A DNA stretch of 18,882 nt. Source: Parcubacteria group bacterium CG11_big_fil_rev_8_21_14_0_20_41_14. Its GTDB lineage: Bacteria; Patescibacteriota; Patescibacteriia; UBA2169. This document shows positions 7,609-14,413 of the stretch, one piece after another. Below the pieces are notes generated by a model. That model was not told where the DNA came from. It saw only the letters and a program-made list of their open reading frames with translations, and searched no databases. A program made the translations under genes and the position numbers. The stretch covers positions 1-18,882 of the forward strand of contig PCVT01000180.1 in NCBI GenBank assembly GCA_002787075.1, given 5' to 3'. Each line of letters starts with the position of its first letter. Within the stretch, counting starts at the first letter, position 1.

Positions 7609-8640
7609 TTATTTTTTGCATTTTGCCAGCTCTTCTTTTAATTCTTTTTCAAACGCGAAAAGAAGAAGCAAGCACAAGAAGCCGGCGATTAATAAATTAT
7701 TATATAATGGACTTGAAAGCGGAAGATTTAAAAAGTTAATAGTTTCAACTTTGGCGAAAATAGAATTAATTCGCGGATATGATATGGGCGTTGAAAAAAG
7801 CGCGCCTTTTTTTTCTTCAGTCAAGGCGAATGTAGCGTCCTTGGAACAGCAAGTTTGTTTTGTTTTCAAAAGGGTCTGATACTTTTCTCCTTGAACAATT
7901 TTTGTGATCGGGCTTTGCGCGATCGCGTTAAGCGTTGGATTGCTTGTCGCGATTTTTATTTCTTCTTTAGGGCGCAATACAATGTCGAAATATTTGCTTC
8001 CTGCCAAGCTTGGTAGCATGATTAAGTCAGATGCTAATGTTTTAAGGGAGTCAGTGCGTATTCCGAGCGCGCTGCTGGCGTTTTCTATTGCTTGGCCTAA
8101 AACAGTAGGTGAGTCAGTTAAAAGGGATCCGAACATTTGGACTACTACTACTGTTTCTCTTCCTTCCCAATCTCCGCGCAAAGCAACAATTCCGATGTCA
8201 ACATAATTTTTATTCAAAATATTCGCTCTGTGAGTAGGGCTTTCCATCCAAGCCTCAACCGTGGCTTCTGATGTTTTGAAATCAATTGCTAGATTTTCTC
8301 CAGCGTATAAATAATGATATTTATTTTCTTCTATCCATTCATAGAATGGCTTTCCTTCGGGCGTGGTGTGAGCGAATACATTGTGCTCCATCAAATATTT
8401 TGCTTTTGCTTGGGCTGCCTGCGTTAGATTATGGTTTGGATTTAATATGTTTAATCCTGCTTGTTCCCGATTTTGGTTTGTTAATTCAATTAATTCAGAC
8501 GCGTTAATTTCAGCGGCATACGCGTAATTTGGAGCCACAAAAATAATTCCAACTAGCAAGATGGAGCTTATTTTGGGCAGAATTGTACGAGCCCAGATTG
8601 GAGAAGTAAGTAAAATGTAGCTTATAATTGGCGTTAGCAT
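7609..8640 (-). CDS. Secreted/membrane-anchored CAP-domain (SCP/PR-1-like) protein
   Basis: A 343-aa protein from the ATG at 8640. A longer frame from 8733 would start inside the -35 box and is rejected. A hydrophobic signal at about 23-37 ends in NYAYA-AE, a plausible signal peptidase site near 42/43. The CAP domain covers about 48-172: ELTNQNREQAGL, HTTPEGKPF with His91, YAGENLAI with Glu115, and AWMESPTHRANIL with His137, the usual cavity histidines and acid. After a low-complexity stretch (180-310) comes one C-terminal transmembrane helix (315-330) with a short charged tail, so the CAP domain should sit outside, tethered to the membrane. Bacterial CAP proteins are often envelope-associated but their activity is poorly known. 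Transcription is probably from the promoter at 8705-8733, through a hairpin leader. Confidence 0.85.
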   Translation of the reverse strand: MLTPIISYILLTSPIWARTILPKISSILLVGIIFVAPNYAYAAEINASELIELTNQNREQAGLNILNPNHNLTQAAQAKAKYLMEHNVFAHTTPEGKPFYEWIEENKYHYLYAGENLAIDFKTSEATVEAWMESPTHRANILNKNYVDIGIVALRGDWEGRETVVVVQMFGSLLTDSPTVLGQAIENASSALGIRTDSLKTLASDLIMLPSLAGSKYFDIVLRPKEEIKIATSNPTLNAIAQSPITKIVQGEKYQTLLKTKQTCCSKDATFALTEEKKGALFSTPISYPRINSIFAKVETINFLNLPLSSPLYNNLLIAGFLCLLLLFAFEKELKEELAKCKK

Positions 8641-8658
8641 ATTTTTTATAGTAAACAC

Positions 8659-8684
8659 AAAACCCGCCTGTTTTTTCAGCGGGT
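8659..8684 (-). terminator. Terminator-like hairpin in the leader of the CAP gene
   Basis: On the minus strand ACCCGC-TG (8684-8677) pairs with CA-GCGGGT (8670-8662) with one bulged base and an A6 loop, followed by TTTTGTGTTT. It lies between the minus promoter (8705-8733) and the CAP start at 8640. It is therefore either an attenuator or a stop for readthrough. No T-run follows on the plus strand. Confidence 0.55.
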
Positions 8685-8704
8685 CTGGTGTAGAAACTAT
8701 ATAC

Positions 8705-8733
8705 AGTATAGCATACCTTGAAAGGAAAGTCAA
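8705..8733 (-). promoter_or_regulatory. Promoter for the CAP-domain gene
   Basis: On the minus strand: -35 TTGACT (8733-8728), 17-base spacer, and extended -10 TGC-TATACT (8713-8705). Expected start near 8698. A second -10-like TACTAT (8653-8648) sits 7 bases before ATG 8640 and could give a leaderless transcript, but it has no good -35. Confidence 0.65.
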
Positions 8734-8746
8734 GACATGATACTAT
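8718..8746 (+). promoter_or_regulatory. Promoter for manC-mltG
   Basis: -35 TTGAAA (8718-8723), 17-base spacer, extended -10 TGA-TACTAT (8738-8746). The expected start is within a few bases of ATG 8756, so the mRNA is leaderless or nearly so; no Shine-Dalgarno is present. It interlocks with the minus promoter: the minus -35 lies in this promoter's spacer. Confidence 0.65.
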
Positions 8747-8755
8747 TTTATTATT

Positions 8756-9829
8756 ATGAAAGTAGTTATATTAGCCGGAGGCACTGGAACAAGGCTTTGG
8801 CCATTATCTAGGCAGAGCAAGCCAAAGCAAGTTCTTCCTATTATTGGGAAGCAGACTTTGCTGCAAAAAACATACCAGCGCTTGAGCGTTCTTTTTAATG
8901 CTGAAGATATTTTTGTTATAACAGGAAAAGATCACAAGATAGATGTTTTTAATCAGCTTCCTAAATTGCCAAAGAAAAATATTTTTATTGAGCCAGTTAA
9001 AAGAGACAGCGCTGGCGCTATTGGGCTTGTCGCGAGTCGAGTGCATGTTGATAATCCAAAAGAGATTCTTATTAGCGTGCATGCTGATTCCTGGATTGAT
9101 AATGATAAAAAGTTCGCGCGTCTTTTGCGCTCTTCTGAGGAAGTTATAAAAAAATATCCAAAACACACTCTTTTATTCGGAATTAAGCCGTCTTATTCAG
9201 AGACAGGATATGGATATATACAGCTGAACACAAAAGTTGTTCAAAGAAAATCATTTCCAGTGTATTCTGTTAAGAGGTTTATTGAGAAGCCAGAACTTTC
9301 TCTTGCCAGCAAATTCGTTTCAAGCAAAGATTATTTTTGGAATCCAGGATGGTTCGCTTGGCGCGTTGATCATTTGATGGATCTTTTTAAGAAGTATCTC
9401 CCAAAAAATTATTCCATACTTGAAAGAATTTCAAGATCAAGCAAACAATATTCGCAGAAAATTATCAATAAAGAATTTCCAAAATTAAAATCAATCGCGA
9501 TTGATTACGCGATTCTTGAGAAGACAAAAGATATTCTTGTTATTCCATCTGATATTGGATGGTCAGACATCGGCCATTGGCGAAGCGTTGCTGAAATGTC
9601 GCAGAAAGACAAAGACGGTAACACAGTGGACACTGAATCCGTCTTATTAGGCAGCAAGAATAATCTTTTTATGTCCCAGTCGAAAAAATTAATAGCTGCC
9701 ATAGGAGTTGAGAATCTCGCCATGATAGAAACAAGAGATGTTATATTATTAATCAACAAAGACAAAGCCCAAGAAGTAAAATACATTGTTGATCATCTTA
9801 AGAAAAATAATCTAAAAAAATATTTATAA
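8756..9829 (+). CDS. manC: Mannose-1-phosphate guanylyltransferase (GDP-mannose pyrophosphorylase, short form)
   Basis: Makes GDP-mannose from GTP and mannose-1-phosphate for mannosylated glycans or GDP-sugar pathways. The 357 residues are one nucleotidyltransferase domain. The N-terminus has the full signature LAGGTGTRLWPLSR followed by KPKQVLP. Further on are EPVKRDSAGAI, HADSWI (metal/nucleotide site), YGYIQ, RFIEKPE, WNPGWFAWR and IGWSDIGHW, all characteristic of ManC-type rather than glucose-1-phosphate enzymes. It lacks the C-terminal phosphomannose isomerase domain of long bifunctional ManC, so that step must be done elsewhere. mltG starts 6 bases after its stop, so the two are probably one transcript. 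The symbol is by family; function is well supported. Confidence 0.88.
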   Translation: MKVVILAGGTGTRLWPLSRQSKPKQVLPIIGKQTLLQKTYQRLSVLFNAEDIFVITGKDHKIDVFNQLPKLPKKNIFIEPVKRDSAGAIGLVASRVHVDNPKEILISVHADSWIDNDKKFARLLRSSEEVIKKYPKHTLLFGIKPSYSETGYGYIQLNTKVVQRKSFPVYSVKRFIEKPELSLASKFVSSKDYFWNPGWFAWRVDHLMDLFKKYLPKNYSILERISRSSKQYSQKIINKEFPKLKSIAIDYAILEKTKDILVIPSDIGWSDIGHWRSVAEMSQKDKDGNTVDTESVLLGSKNNLFMSQSKKLIAAIGVENLAMIETRDVILLINKDKAQEVKYIVDHLKKNNLKKYL

Positions 9830-9835
9830 AAAGTT

Positions 9836-10870
9836 ATGAAGAAATATATTATTATATCTGGGATTATTATTCTGCTTATTCTGGTCAAAAGCATAAGCCG
9901 TGATATTTTCGGGAGTGTGCGCGTGGAAGAAGATGTGCGTTCTTTTACTATTGAACAAGGCGAATCAGTAAAGCAGATTACAGCTAACTTAGTTGATAAA
10001 GAAATCATAAAAAACGATTTTTGGTTCCGCACTTTAGTTTGGCTCAAAGGGAAGCAAAGCGAATTCCGGGCAGGAAGCTTTGACTTGCCTGAAAAAATTT
10101 CTCCATCAGAACTTATTGTCTTGCTTACCACTATTGGCAAAAAAGAAACCAGAACCATAAAAATTTTAGAGGGCTGGGGAATTTATGATATGGCCTTATA
10201 TTTTGAGAGCGAAGGATTATTCAGTCAGGAAGAATTTTTGCGCGTGGTTGGAATGGAAGGAATTTTTGGCACTATTGATAATGATTTTTACAATGAATTA
10301 GCGCAAGTGTATCCTTTGCTTAAATATATGACAGCCGGAGCTTCGCTAGAAGGATATTTGTTTCCAGACACATATGAAATATACGCGGACGCGACTGCCA
10401 AAGATGTGGTGCGCAAAATGGTTGCTAATTTACATGAAAAAGTAACCCAGGATTTGATTGATGAGGCCCTAGCGCAGGATAAGAATTTTTATAAGATTCT
10501 GATCATGGCCTCAATTATAGAGGCAGAAGTGCCTTTTGATGAAGATCGTGGCATTGTGTCTGACATATTCTGGTCCCGAATAGATATTGGCATGGCTTTG
10601 CAGTCAGATGCTACTTTAAATTACCGCATCAATGGCACAAGCCCTGCTTTAACCAAAGAACAGCTTAAAATTGATTCTGAATATAATACTTATTTATATC
10701 GCGGCTTGCCGCCAACTCCAATTGGAAATCCAGGCATTGCCTCAATTCGCGCGGCTCTTTATCCTGAAAATACGGATTATCTTTATTTTTTGTCCACTCC
10801 AGAAGGAGAAACTGTCTTCAGTCGCACGCTGGATGAGCATAATATCGCGAAAGCGAAATATTTGAAATAG
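9836..10870 (+). CDS. mltG: Endolytic murein transglycosylase MltG (YceG-like)
   Basis: A membrane-anchored lytic transglycosylase that cuts nascent peptidoglycan strands and limits their length. It has 344 aa. An N-terminal helix (about 4-19) anchors it, with the rest outside. Residues 34-105 resemble the LysM-like YceG subdomain (FTIEQGESVKQI, FRAGSF). The catalytic part has LEGYLFPDTY (171-180), ASIIEAE with the catalytic Glu229, LQSDATLNY (256-263), and LPPTPIGNPGIASIRAAL followed by DYLYFL, the family hallmarks. The usual E-K/T after the catalytic Glu reads E-A-E here. Downstream of manC by 6 bases, it fits an envelope operon. It ends at TAG 10868-10870, just before the -35 of the ribosomal operon. 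Confidence 0.92.
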   Translation: MKKYIIISGIIILLILVKSISRDIFGSVRVEEDVRSFTIEQGESVKQITANLVDKEIIKNDFWFRTLVWLKGKQSEFRAGSFDLPEKISPSELIVLLTTIGKKETRTIKILEGWGIYDMALYFESEGLFSQEEFLRVVGMEGIFGTIDNDFYNELAQVYPLLKYMTAGASLEGYLFPDTYEIYADATAKDVVRKMVANLHEKVTQDLIDEALAQDKNFYKILIMASIIEAEVPFDEDRGIVSDIFWSRIDIGMALQSDATLNYRINGTSPALTKEQLKIDSEYNTYLYRGLPPTPIGNPGIASIRAALYPENTDYLYFLSTPEGETVFSRTLDEHNIAKAKYLK

Positions 10871-10871
10871 C

Positions 10872-10899
10872 TTGACTTATTTTAGGTATTTGATATTAT
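10872..10899 (+). promoter_or_regulatory. Promoter of the rplJ-rplL operon
   Basis: -35 TTGACT (10872-10877), 16-base spacer, extended -10 TGA-TATTAT (10891-10899). Expected start near 10906. A perfect TATAAT at 10905-10910 is a second possible -10, but its -35 is poor. The -35 begins two bases after the mltG stop. Confidence 0.65.
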
Positions 10900-10940
10900 A
10901 GTTATATAATTCAATCCAGCTAAAGAACTGGAAAATATAT

Positions 10941-11037
10941 CCGCAGACCGTAGGCGTCCAATAGGGCTTAATATCCTACCTAGGAAAAATACTAAAATCA
11001 GCCCAAATTCGGCTGTTTTAGACCTAAATGTCTGCGG
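10941..11037 (+). ncRNA. Ribosomal protein L10 leader RNA (rplJ-rplL mRNA)
   Basis: A structured, untranslated leader between the promoter and rplJ. The closing stem is CCGCAGAC (10941-10948) with GTCTGCGG (11030-11037), a perfect 8 bp. Inside are GTAGG (10950-10954) with CCTAC (10975-10979), TAGG (10981-10984) with CCTA (11023-11026), and CTAAAATCAGCC (10992-11003) with GGCTGTTTTAG (11011-11021, one bulge). The GACCGTAGGCG...CTACCTAGG pattern and its position before the L10 gene match the known L10 leader family, in which L10(L12)4 binds its own mRNA. The assignment is from recalled pattern and visible pairing; no covariance search was run. Confidence 0.8.
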
Positions 11038-11053
11038 AATAACGCAGATTTTT
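11031..11053 (+). terminator. Terminator-like hairpin competing with the L10-leader closing stem
   Basis: TCTGCG (11031-11036) pairs with CGCAGA (11043-11048) around GAATAA, followed by TTTTTAATTTT up to ATG 11060. Its 5' arm is the same strand that closes the L10 leader (11030-11037), so the two structures exclude each other. The stem is only 6 bp, so termination may be partial. Confidence 0.5.
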
Positions 11054-11059
11054 AATTTT

Positions 11060-11581
11060 ATGCCAAAAACAAGAGAACAAAAAGAACAATCCTTATCCTA
11101 TGCCAAAGAGAGCGTTTCTGGGGCTAAATCATTGGTGTTTGTTGGATATCATGGATTAAGCGTGCCTAAAGTTGAACAATTGCGCAATCAATTGCGCCAG
11201 GAACAAGTTAAATTCCAAGTCATTAAAAAAACATTGATCAAAAAGGTTTTAGATGATGCTAAGATTGACGTGGATGTAAAAAATCTTGGTAAAGGGCTTG
11301 CTGTAGCTTATGCAATGAATGACGAGGTAAGCGCGGCTAAAATTTTAGCTAAATTTCAAAAAGAAAACCAAGCTTTGGAGATTTATGGAGGAGTGCTTGA
11401 ACAAAAGTTTTTAGATGCTGCTGAGGTAAGCGATTTATCCAAATTGCTTTCAAAGCCGGAATTATACGCGAAACTAGTTGGTTCAATAAACGCGCCAGTG
11501 AGTGGATTCGTGAATGTGCTTGCCAGCACAATCCGCGGGCTAGTACAAGTATTGAATGGAATAAAAGAAGCAAAAGCTTAA
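11060..11581 (+). CDS. rplJ: Large ribosomal subunit protein uL10
   Basis: Stalk base protein of the 50S subunit; it binds 23S rRNA and carries L7/L12 dimers that recruit translation GTPases. Its 173 residues match the usual length. The N-terminal domain is typical: an early KEQSLSYAKE helix, VFVGYHGLSV, then VIKKTLIKKVL, followed by LGKGLAVAYA. The C-terminal helix (about 120-170) is the L12 attachment region. It is first in the operon, with rplL 40 bases downstream, in the order conserved in bacteria. No Shine-Dalgarno precedes ATG 11060: the bases before it are the T-rich tail of the leader hairpin, so initiation may depend on leader structure. Expression is probably feedback-controlled through the leader. 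Confidence 0.96.
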   Translation: MPKTREQKEQSLSYAKESVSGAKSLVFVGYHGLSVPKVEQLRNQLRQEQVKFQVIKKTLIKKVLDDAKIDVDVKNLGKGLAVAYAMNDEVSAAKILAKFQKENQALEIYGGVLEQKFLDAAEVSDLSKLLSKPELYAKLVGSINAPVSGFVNVLASTIRGLVQVLNGIKEAKA

Positions 11582-11605
11582 ATATTATAAATTAAATATT
11601 ATTAT

Positions 11606-11612
11606 AGGGAGA
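11606..11612 (+). promoter_or_regulatory. Ribosome binding site of rplL
   Basis: AGGGAGA ends 9 bases before ATG 11622. It is one of the few clear Shine-Dalgarno sequences in the window, fitting the need to make several L12 copies per L10. Confidence 0.75.
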
Positions 11613-11621
11613 AATCACATT

Positions 11622-12086
11622 ATGTCAGACGAAACAACAAAACCAGCAGAAGAGAGCAAAGTTGAAGCTCCTACTGCTGAAGCTACAGAGGACAAAAAGG
11701 AAGTTATAGTTCCTGAGAAATTCAAATCGCTTGTTCAAGAAATTGAAAAAATGAGCGTTATTGATTTGTCAGAACTGGTAAAAATCCTTGAAGAAAAATT
11801 CGGAGTTAGCGCCGCAGCTCCAATGATGATGGCAGGAATGCCAGCAGCAGGCGCGGCAGAAGCAGTAGAAGAAAAAGATTCTTTTGATGTTGAATTAACT
11901 TCTTCTGGAGCTACTAAAATCGCGGTTATAAAAGCAGTGCGCGAAGTAACTGAGCTTGGCTTGAAAGAGGCGAAAGATTTAGTTGACGCAGCCCCAAAAG
12001 TAGTTAAAGAAGGGTTGAAAAAGGTTGAAGCAGAAGAAATGAAGAAAAAGCTTGAAGCAGCAGGAGCGCAGGTAACTTTGAAGTAA
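11622..12086 (+). CDS. rplL: Large ribosomal subunit protein bL12 (L7/L12)
   Basis: Multi-copy stalk protein that contacts elongation factors. It has 154 residues, longer than the usual 120-130. The excess is an acidic, low-complexity N-terminal extension (about residues 1-30, rich in E, T, A, K) before the dimerisation helices (about 33-60, ending LEEKFGVSAAAP). An Ala/Met/Gly/Pro hinge (about 64-86) follows. The C-terminal domain (about 87-154) is classic: FDVELTSSGATKIAVIKAVR, then GLKEAKDLVDAAPKVVKEG and a final EAAGAQVTLK. ATG 11622 is favoured by the good Shine-Dalgarno, so the extension is probably translated. A strong terminator lies 28 bases after the stop. Confidence 0.96.
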   Translation: MSDETTKPAEESKVEAPTAEATEDKKEVIVPEKFKSLVQEIEKMSVIDLSELVKILEEKFGVSAAAPMMMAGMPAAGAAEAVEEKDSFDVELTSSGATKIAVIKAVREVTELGLKEAKDLVDAAPKVVKEGLKKVEAEEMKKKLEAAGAQVTLK

Positions 12087-12114
12087 TCTTTGATACTTGT
12101 AAATCAGCAATAAT

Positions 12115-12161
12115 AAAAAAGGTACCAGACCCTCCGATTCGGCGGGTCTGGTACCTTTTTT
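12115..12161. terminator. Strong bidirectional terminator between rplL and the PP2C-like gene
   Basis: 12115-12132 and 12144-12161 are exact complements (18 bp, A6 at one end and T6 at the other). The loop holds a further CCG/CGG pairing. It serves both converging genes: rplL stops at 12086 and the minus gene stops at 12160-12162, inside the 3' edge of the hairpin. Confidence 0.92.
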
Positions 12162-14343
12162 ATTCGGCAAGCGGAAAAAAGAAAATTTTATCATCAGCCA
12201 ATAAAAGAATATTTTTTTCTTCAGCATCGGTAAGCATATTAGTTGCTTTTGAAAATTCATCAGATATTAATTGTTCAATCAATTCTCCTTGCTTGCTTAT
12301 TCTCACAATTCGGCTATTTTTCGGATCAAGCACGTAAAAAGTGTCAATTTCTTCGCGCGTATATAATCGCGCGTTGTCAGAAGGAGCGTCTGAGGCAGGC
12401 CAGGTTAGGCGCGAACGAAATTTCCCATTCAAAAAAGTGTGTACATTGCCTTGGGTGTCAAGAAGATAAATAAATCCATCAACTGAAATATCAATAATCG
12501 TGGAAAGCTCATATTCCTGAGTAAGCCAGTTCTGGGCCGCTGTAAACCCAGCCCCTGCTCTGCTATATCTTATAATTTGGTTTTTATTAATATCAAATGA
12601 ATACAGATTTTTGCCATAGCTCGCGAAAGGAGCCGCGCTTGATGGATTAAAAGAAAATACTTGTTTTGATATTGTTTCTTCTCCAGCGTTAATAATTAAA
12701 ACAGCGTCTTGCTTCAATGCCGCGAGCGTGTTATCAGAAAGAGGCAACGCAATATTAAATGATTCAATGCCTTGGTTTTCTAAGGGCAAAGACAGCAAAA
12801 GGTCATTTTCCAGATCTATTTTCGCGATTCGCTCTTGCGCGCCGTCATAATAAATAAATGCGCTACCCAAGGACGCGATTCCGGTTTCTTTAGATCTTAT
12901 TGGCTCTGGAATAATTGATATAATCGGTTTTAGATTTTCAATGGCTCGCTTTTTTTCCGCGCGCATTTTTATTTTTTCAATCATATCTCTTATGGCTCTG
13001 TAGTTTTCTGTATTGTTAGGATATTCTTTTTCCGCTTTGCTTAGAAGAGCTTCTGTTTCAATAATCAGCGTTAACGCGCCTGCTTTATTGCCATAAATCA
13101 TGGCTGCTTCTGCTTCATTAACTTTGTTTTCTATGGTAAAAATTATTTCTTGAGTATTTGTTGAAGTTTCTTCAGTTTGATTGTCGCGCGCGCGTGTGGC
13201 AATGCTGATAGCAAAAACAATAATAAGCAGAAATATCCCAGCGCCTGAGATGGTTTTTTTGTTTGGCCTTAAATTTTGGATATTAGAAATTTTTGACGCT
13301 ATCGCGCTTATGGCGCTTTTAATTTTGGCGATATGATAGGCGCGCGCTTTCTGGTTTTGCGCGGTTATAAGAATAGTTTTTCCTACGCGCGAAAGCATTG
13401 GGCCTGTTCTTGCGATTAATTTTTGCGTTTTTTCAAGAAGTTTTAAAAGCAATGATAATATGAATGACATGACTGCCTGAGCATATGGGGTTAATTTTTT
13501 CAGATATTCAAGATATTTTTGCGCGCGCTTTTGTTGGGCTATTGGTTGGTCCAATTCTTGATACGCGCTTTGCGGAAGTATTTTTTCGTATTCTTTTTCA
13601 TCTAATAAAGGCGCGCTTTCTTTTTTTTGCGTTTTGTGTTTTAAGATTGTTTTATCTTGAAGATTTTCATATTCCTGCGTTTGAAAAGTTCTTTTTACTG
13701 CTACAAGTCCGAATTGCTTGTTTTCTGGAGCCCGAGCAAGCAGTTCACAGAGTTTTTCAAGAGCTTCTTTTGGCTCGTTTTCATGCGCGCATTTTCGTAT
13801 CCGCTCTTCAGACAGATAATCAAGCACAGCTTCATTAGTTAATACAATCGCGTTTCCAGAGCTAAGCTTTCCGCTCACTATGTTCGTGAATATTTTTACT
13901 GGATTTGGAGCTGATTTTGATTCTGTTGCTAAAACATCAGACACTTTTTGGTTATGCACTAAAAACGCGTGTACATTTCCAATAGGAGATATATGTATTT
14001 CATCATCGCACAAAGCAACTGCGGCGATATGAATGCGCTGAAGCCAGTTTTTCGGTTTGGCAAGCAGAATATCTTTAACTTGTAAATTTGCTTTGGCAAG
14101 CGCGTTTTCAAACGCGTATTCATCTGTTTGCGCTGGCGCGTTAAAGAACTGGTCTGAGAGCTCTTTTTTCATCGCAGTAATTATTTTTTCATTATCCCTG
14201 TCTGATGCTTCTATTTCAACAAACATTAATATGGCTTTTCCTGGGTGATTGTCATCCCTTATTTCGCTTATATCAAGAGAGCCAGAAGATGCCTGTTTTT
14301 TGAGTATTTGGCTTGCTATTATATTGGTTAGCTGTTTTTTCAT
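12160..14343 (-). CDS. PP2C-like / single-pass membrane / propeller-like protein
   Basis: A 727-aa protein with three parts. Residues about 20-220 resemble a PP2C-type Ser/Thr phosphatase fold (RIHIAAVALCDDEIHIS, then IGNVHAFLVHN in place of the usual GDSR.Y motif, and a C-terminal LVAVKR strand). The metal-binding Asp residues are not obvious, so it is probably a degenerate, non-catalytic domain. Residues 220-365 are charged and helical with a hydrophobic patch at 289-302. One clear transmembrane helix is at 366-383. Outside it are a helical segment (400-475) and then repeated beta-rich units (485-727: FIYYDGAQERIAKID, LYSFDINKNQIIRYS, GFIYLLDTQGNVHTF, FYVLDPKNSRIVRIS) that look like propeller blades. 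This suggests an envelope sensor or scaffold. Specific function is unknown. It is divergent from the winged-helix gene. Confidence 0.75.
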   Translation of the reverse strand: MKKQLTNIIASQILKKQASSGSLDISEIRDDNHPGKAILMFVEIEASDRDNEKIITAMKKELSDQFFNAPAQTDEYAFENALAKANLQVKDILLAKPKNWLQRIHIAAVALCDDEIHISPIGNVHAFLVHNQKVSDVLATESKSAPNPVKIFTNIVSGKLSSGNAIVLTNEAVLDYLSEERIRKCAHENEPKEALEKLCELLARAPENKQFGLVAVKRTFQTQEYENLQDKTILKHKTQKKESAPLLDEKEYEKILPQSAYQELDQPIAQQKRAQKYLEYLKKLTPYAQAVMSFILSLLLKLLEKTQKLIARTGPMLSRVGKTILITAQNQKARAYHIAKIKSAISAIASKISNIQNLRPNKKTISGAGIFLLIIVFAISIATRARDNQTEETSTNTQEIIFTIENKVNEAEAAMIYGNKAGALTLIIETEALLSKAEKEYPNNTENYRAIRDMIEKIKMRAEKKRAIENLKPIISIIPEPIRSKETGIASLGSAFIYYDGAQERIAKIDLENDLLLSLPLENQGIESFNIALPLSDNTLAALKQDAVLIINAGEETISKQVFSFNPSSAAPFASYGKNLYSFDINKNQIIRYSRAGAGFTAAQNWLTQEYELSTIIDISVDGFIYLLDTQGNVHTFLNGKFRSRLTWPASDAPSDNARLYTREEIDTFYVLDPKNSRIVRISKQGELIEQLISDEFSKATNMLTDAEEKNILLLADDKIFFFPLAE

Positions 14344-14354
14344 AGTTTTGCGTA

Positions 14355-14383
14355 TTGACGACTAGCTATCAAGGTATTATACT
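14355..14383 (+). promoter_or_regulatory. Promoter for the winged-helix / pseudouridine synthase pair
   Basis: -35 TTGACG (14355-14360), 17-base spacer, -10 TATACT (14378-14383). Expected start near 14390, about 24 bases before ATG 14414. Its -10 overlaps the minus-strand -10 (14376-14381), so the two promoters compete for one site. Confidence 0.65.
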
Positions 14384-14404
14384 ACATCTAATATTATTGA
14401 ACAA
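14376..14404 (-). promoter_or_regulatory. Promoter for the PP2C-like membrane protein
   Basis: On the minus strand: perfect -10 TATAAT (14381-14376) with -35 TTGTTC (14404-14399) at 17 bases. Expected start near 14369, leaving a leader of about 26 bases with no Shine-Dalgarno before ATG 14343. Confidence 0.5.
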
Positions 14405-14413
14405 ATTTTGTGT

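Noticed and set aside
8641..8733. N-terminal extension of the CAP protein from ATG 8733
   Set aside because: It would start within the -35 box, upstream of the likely transcription start, and would translate the terminator hairpin.
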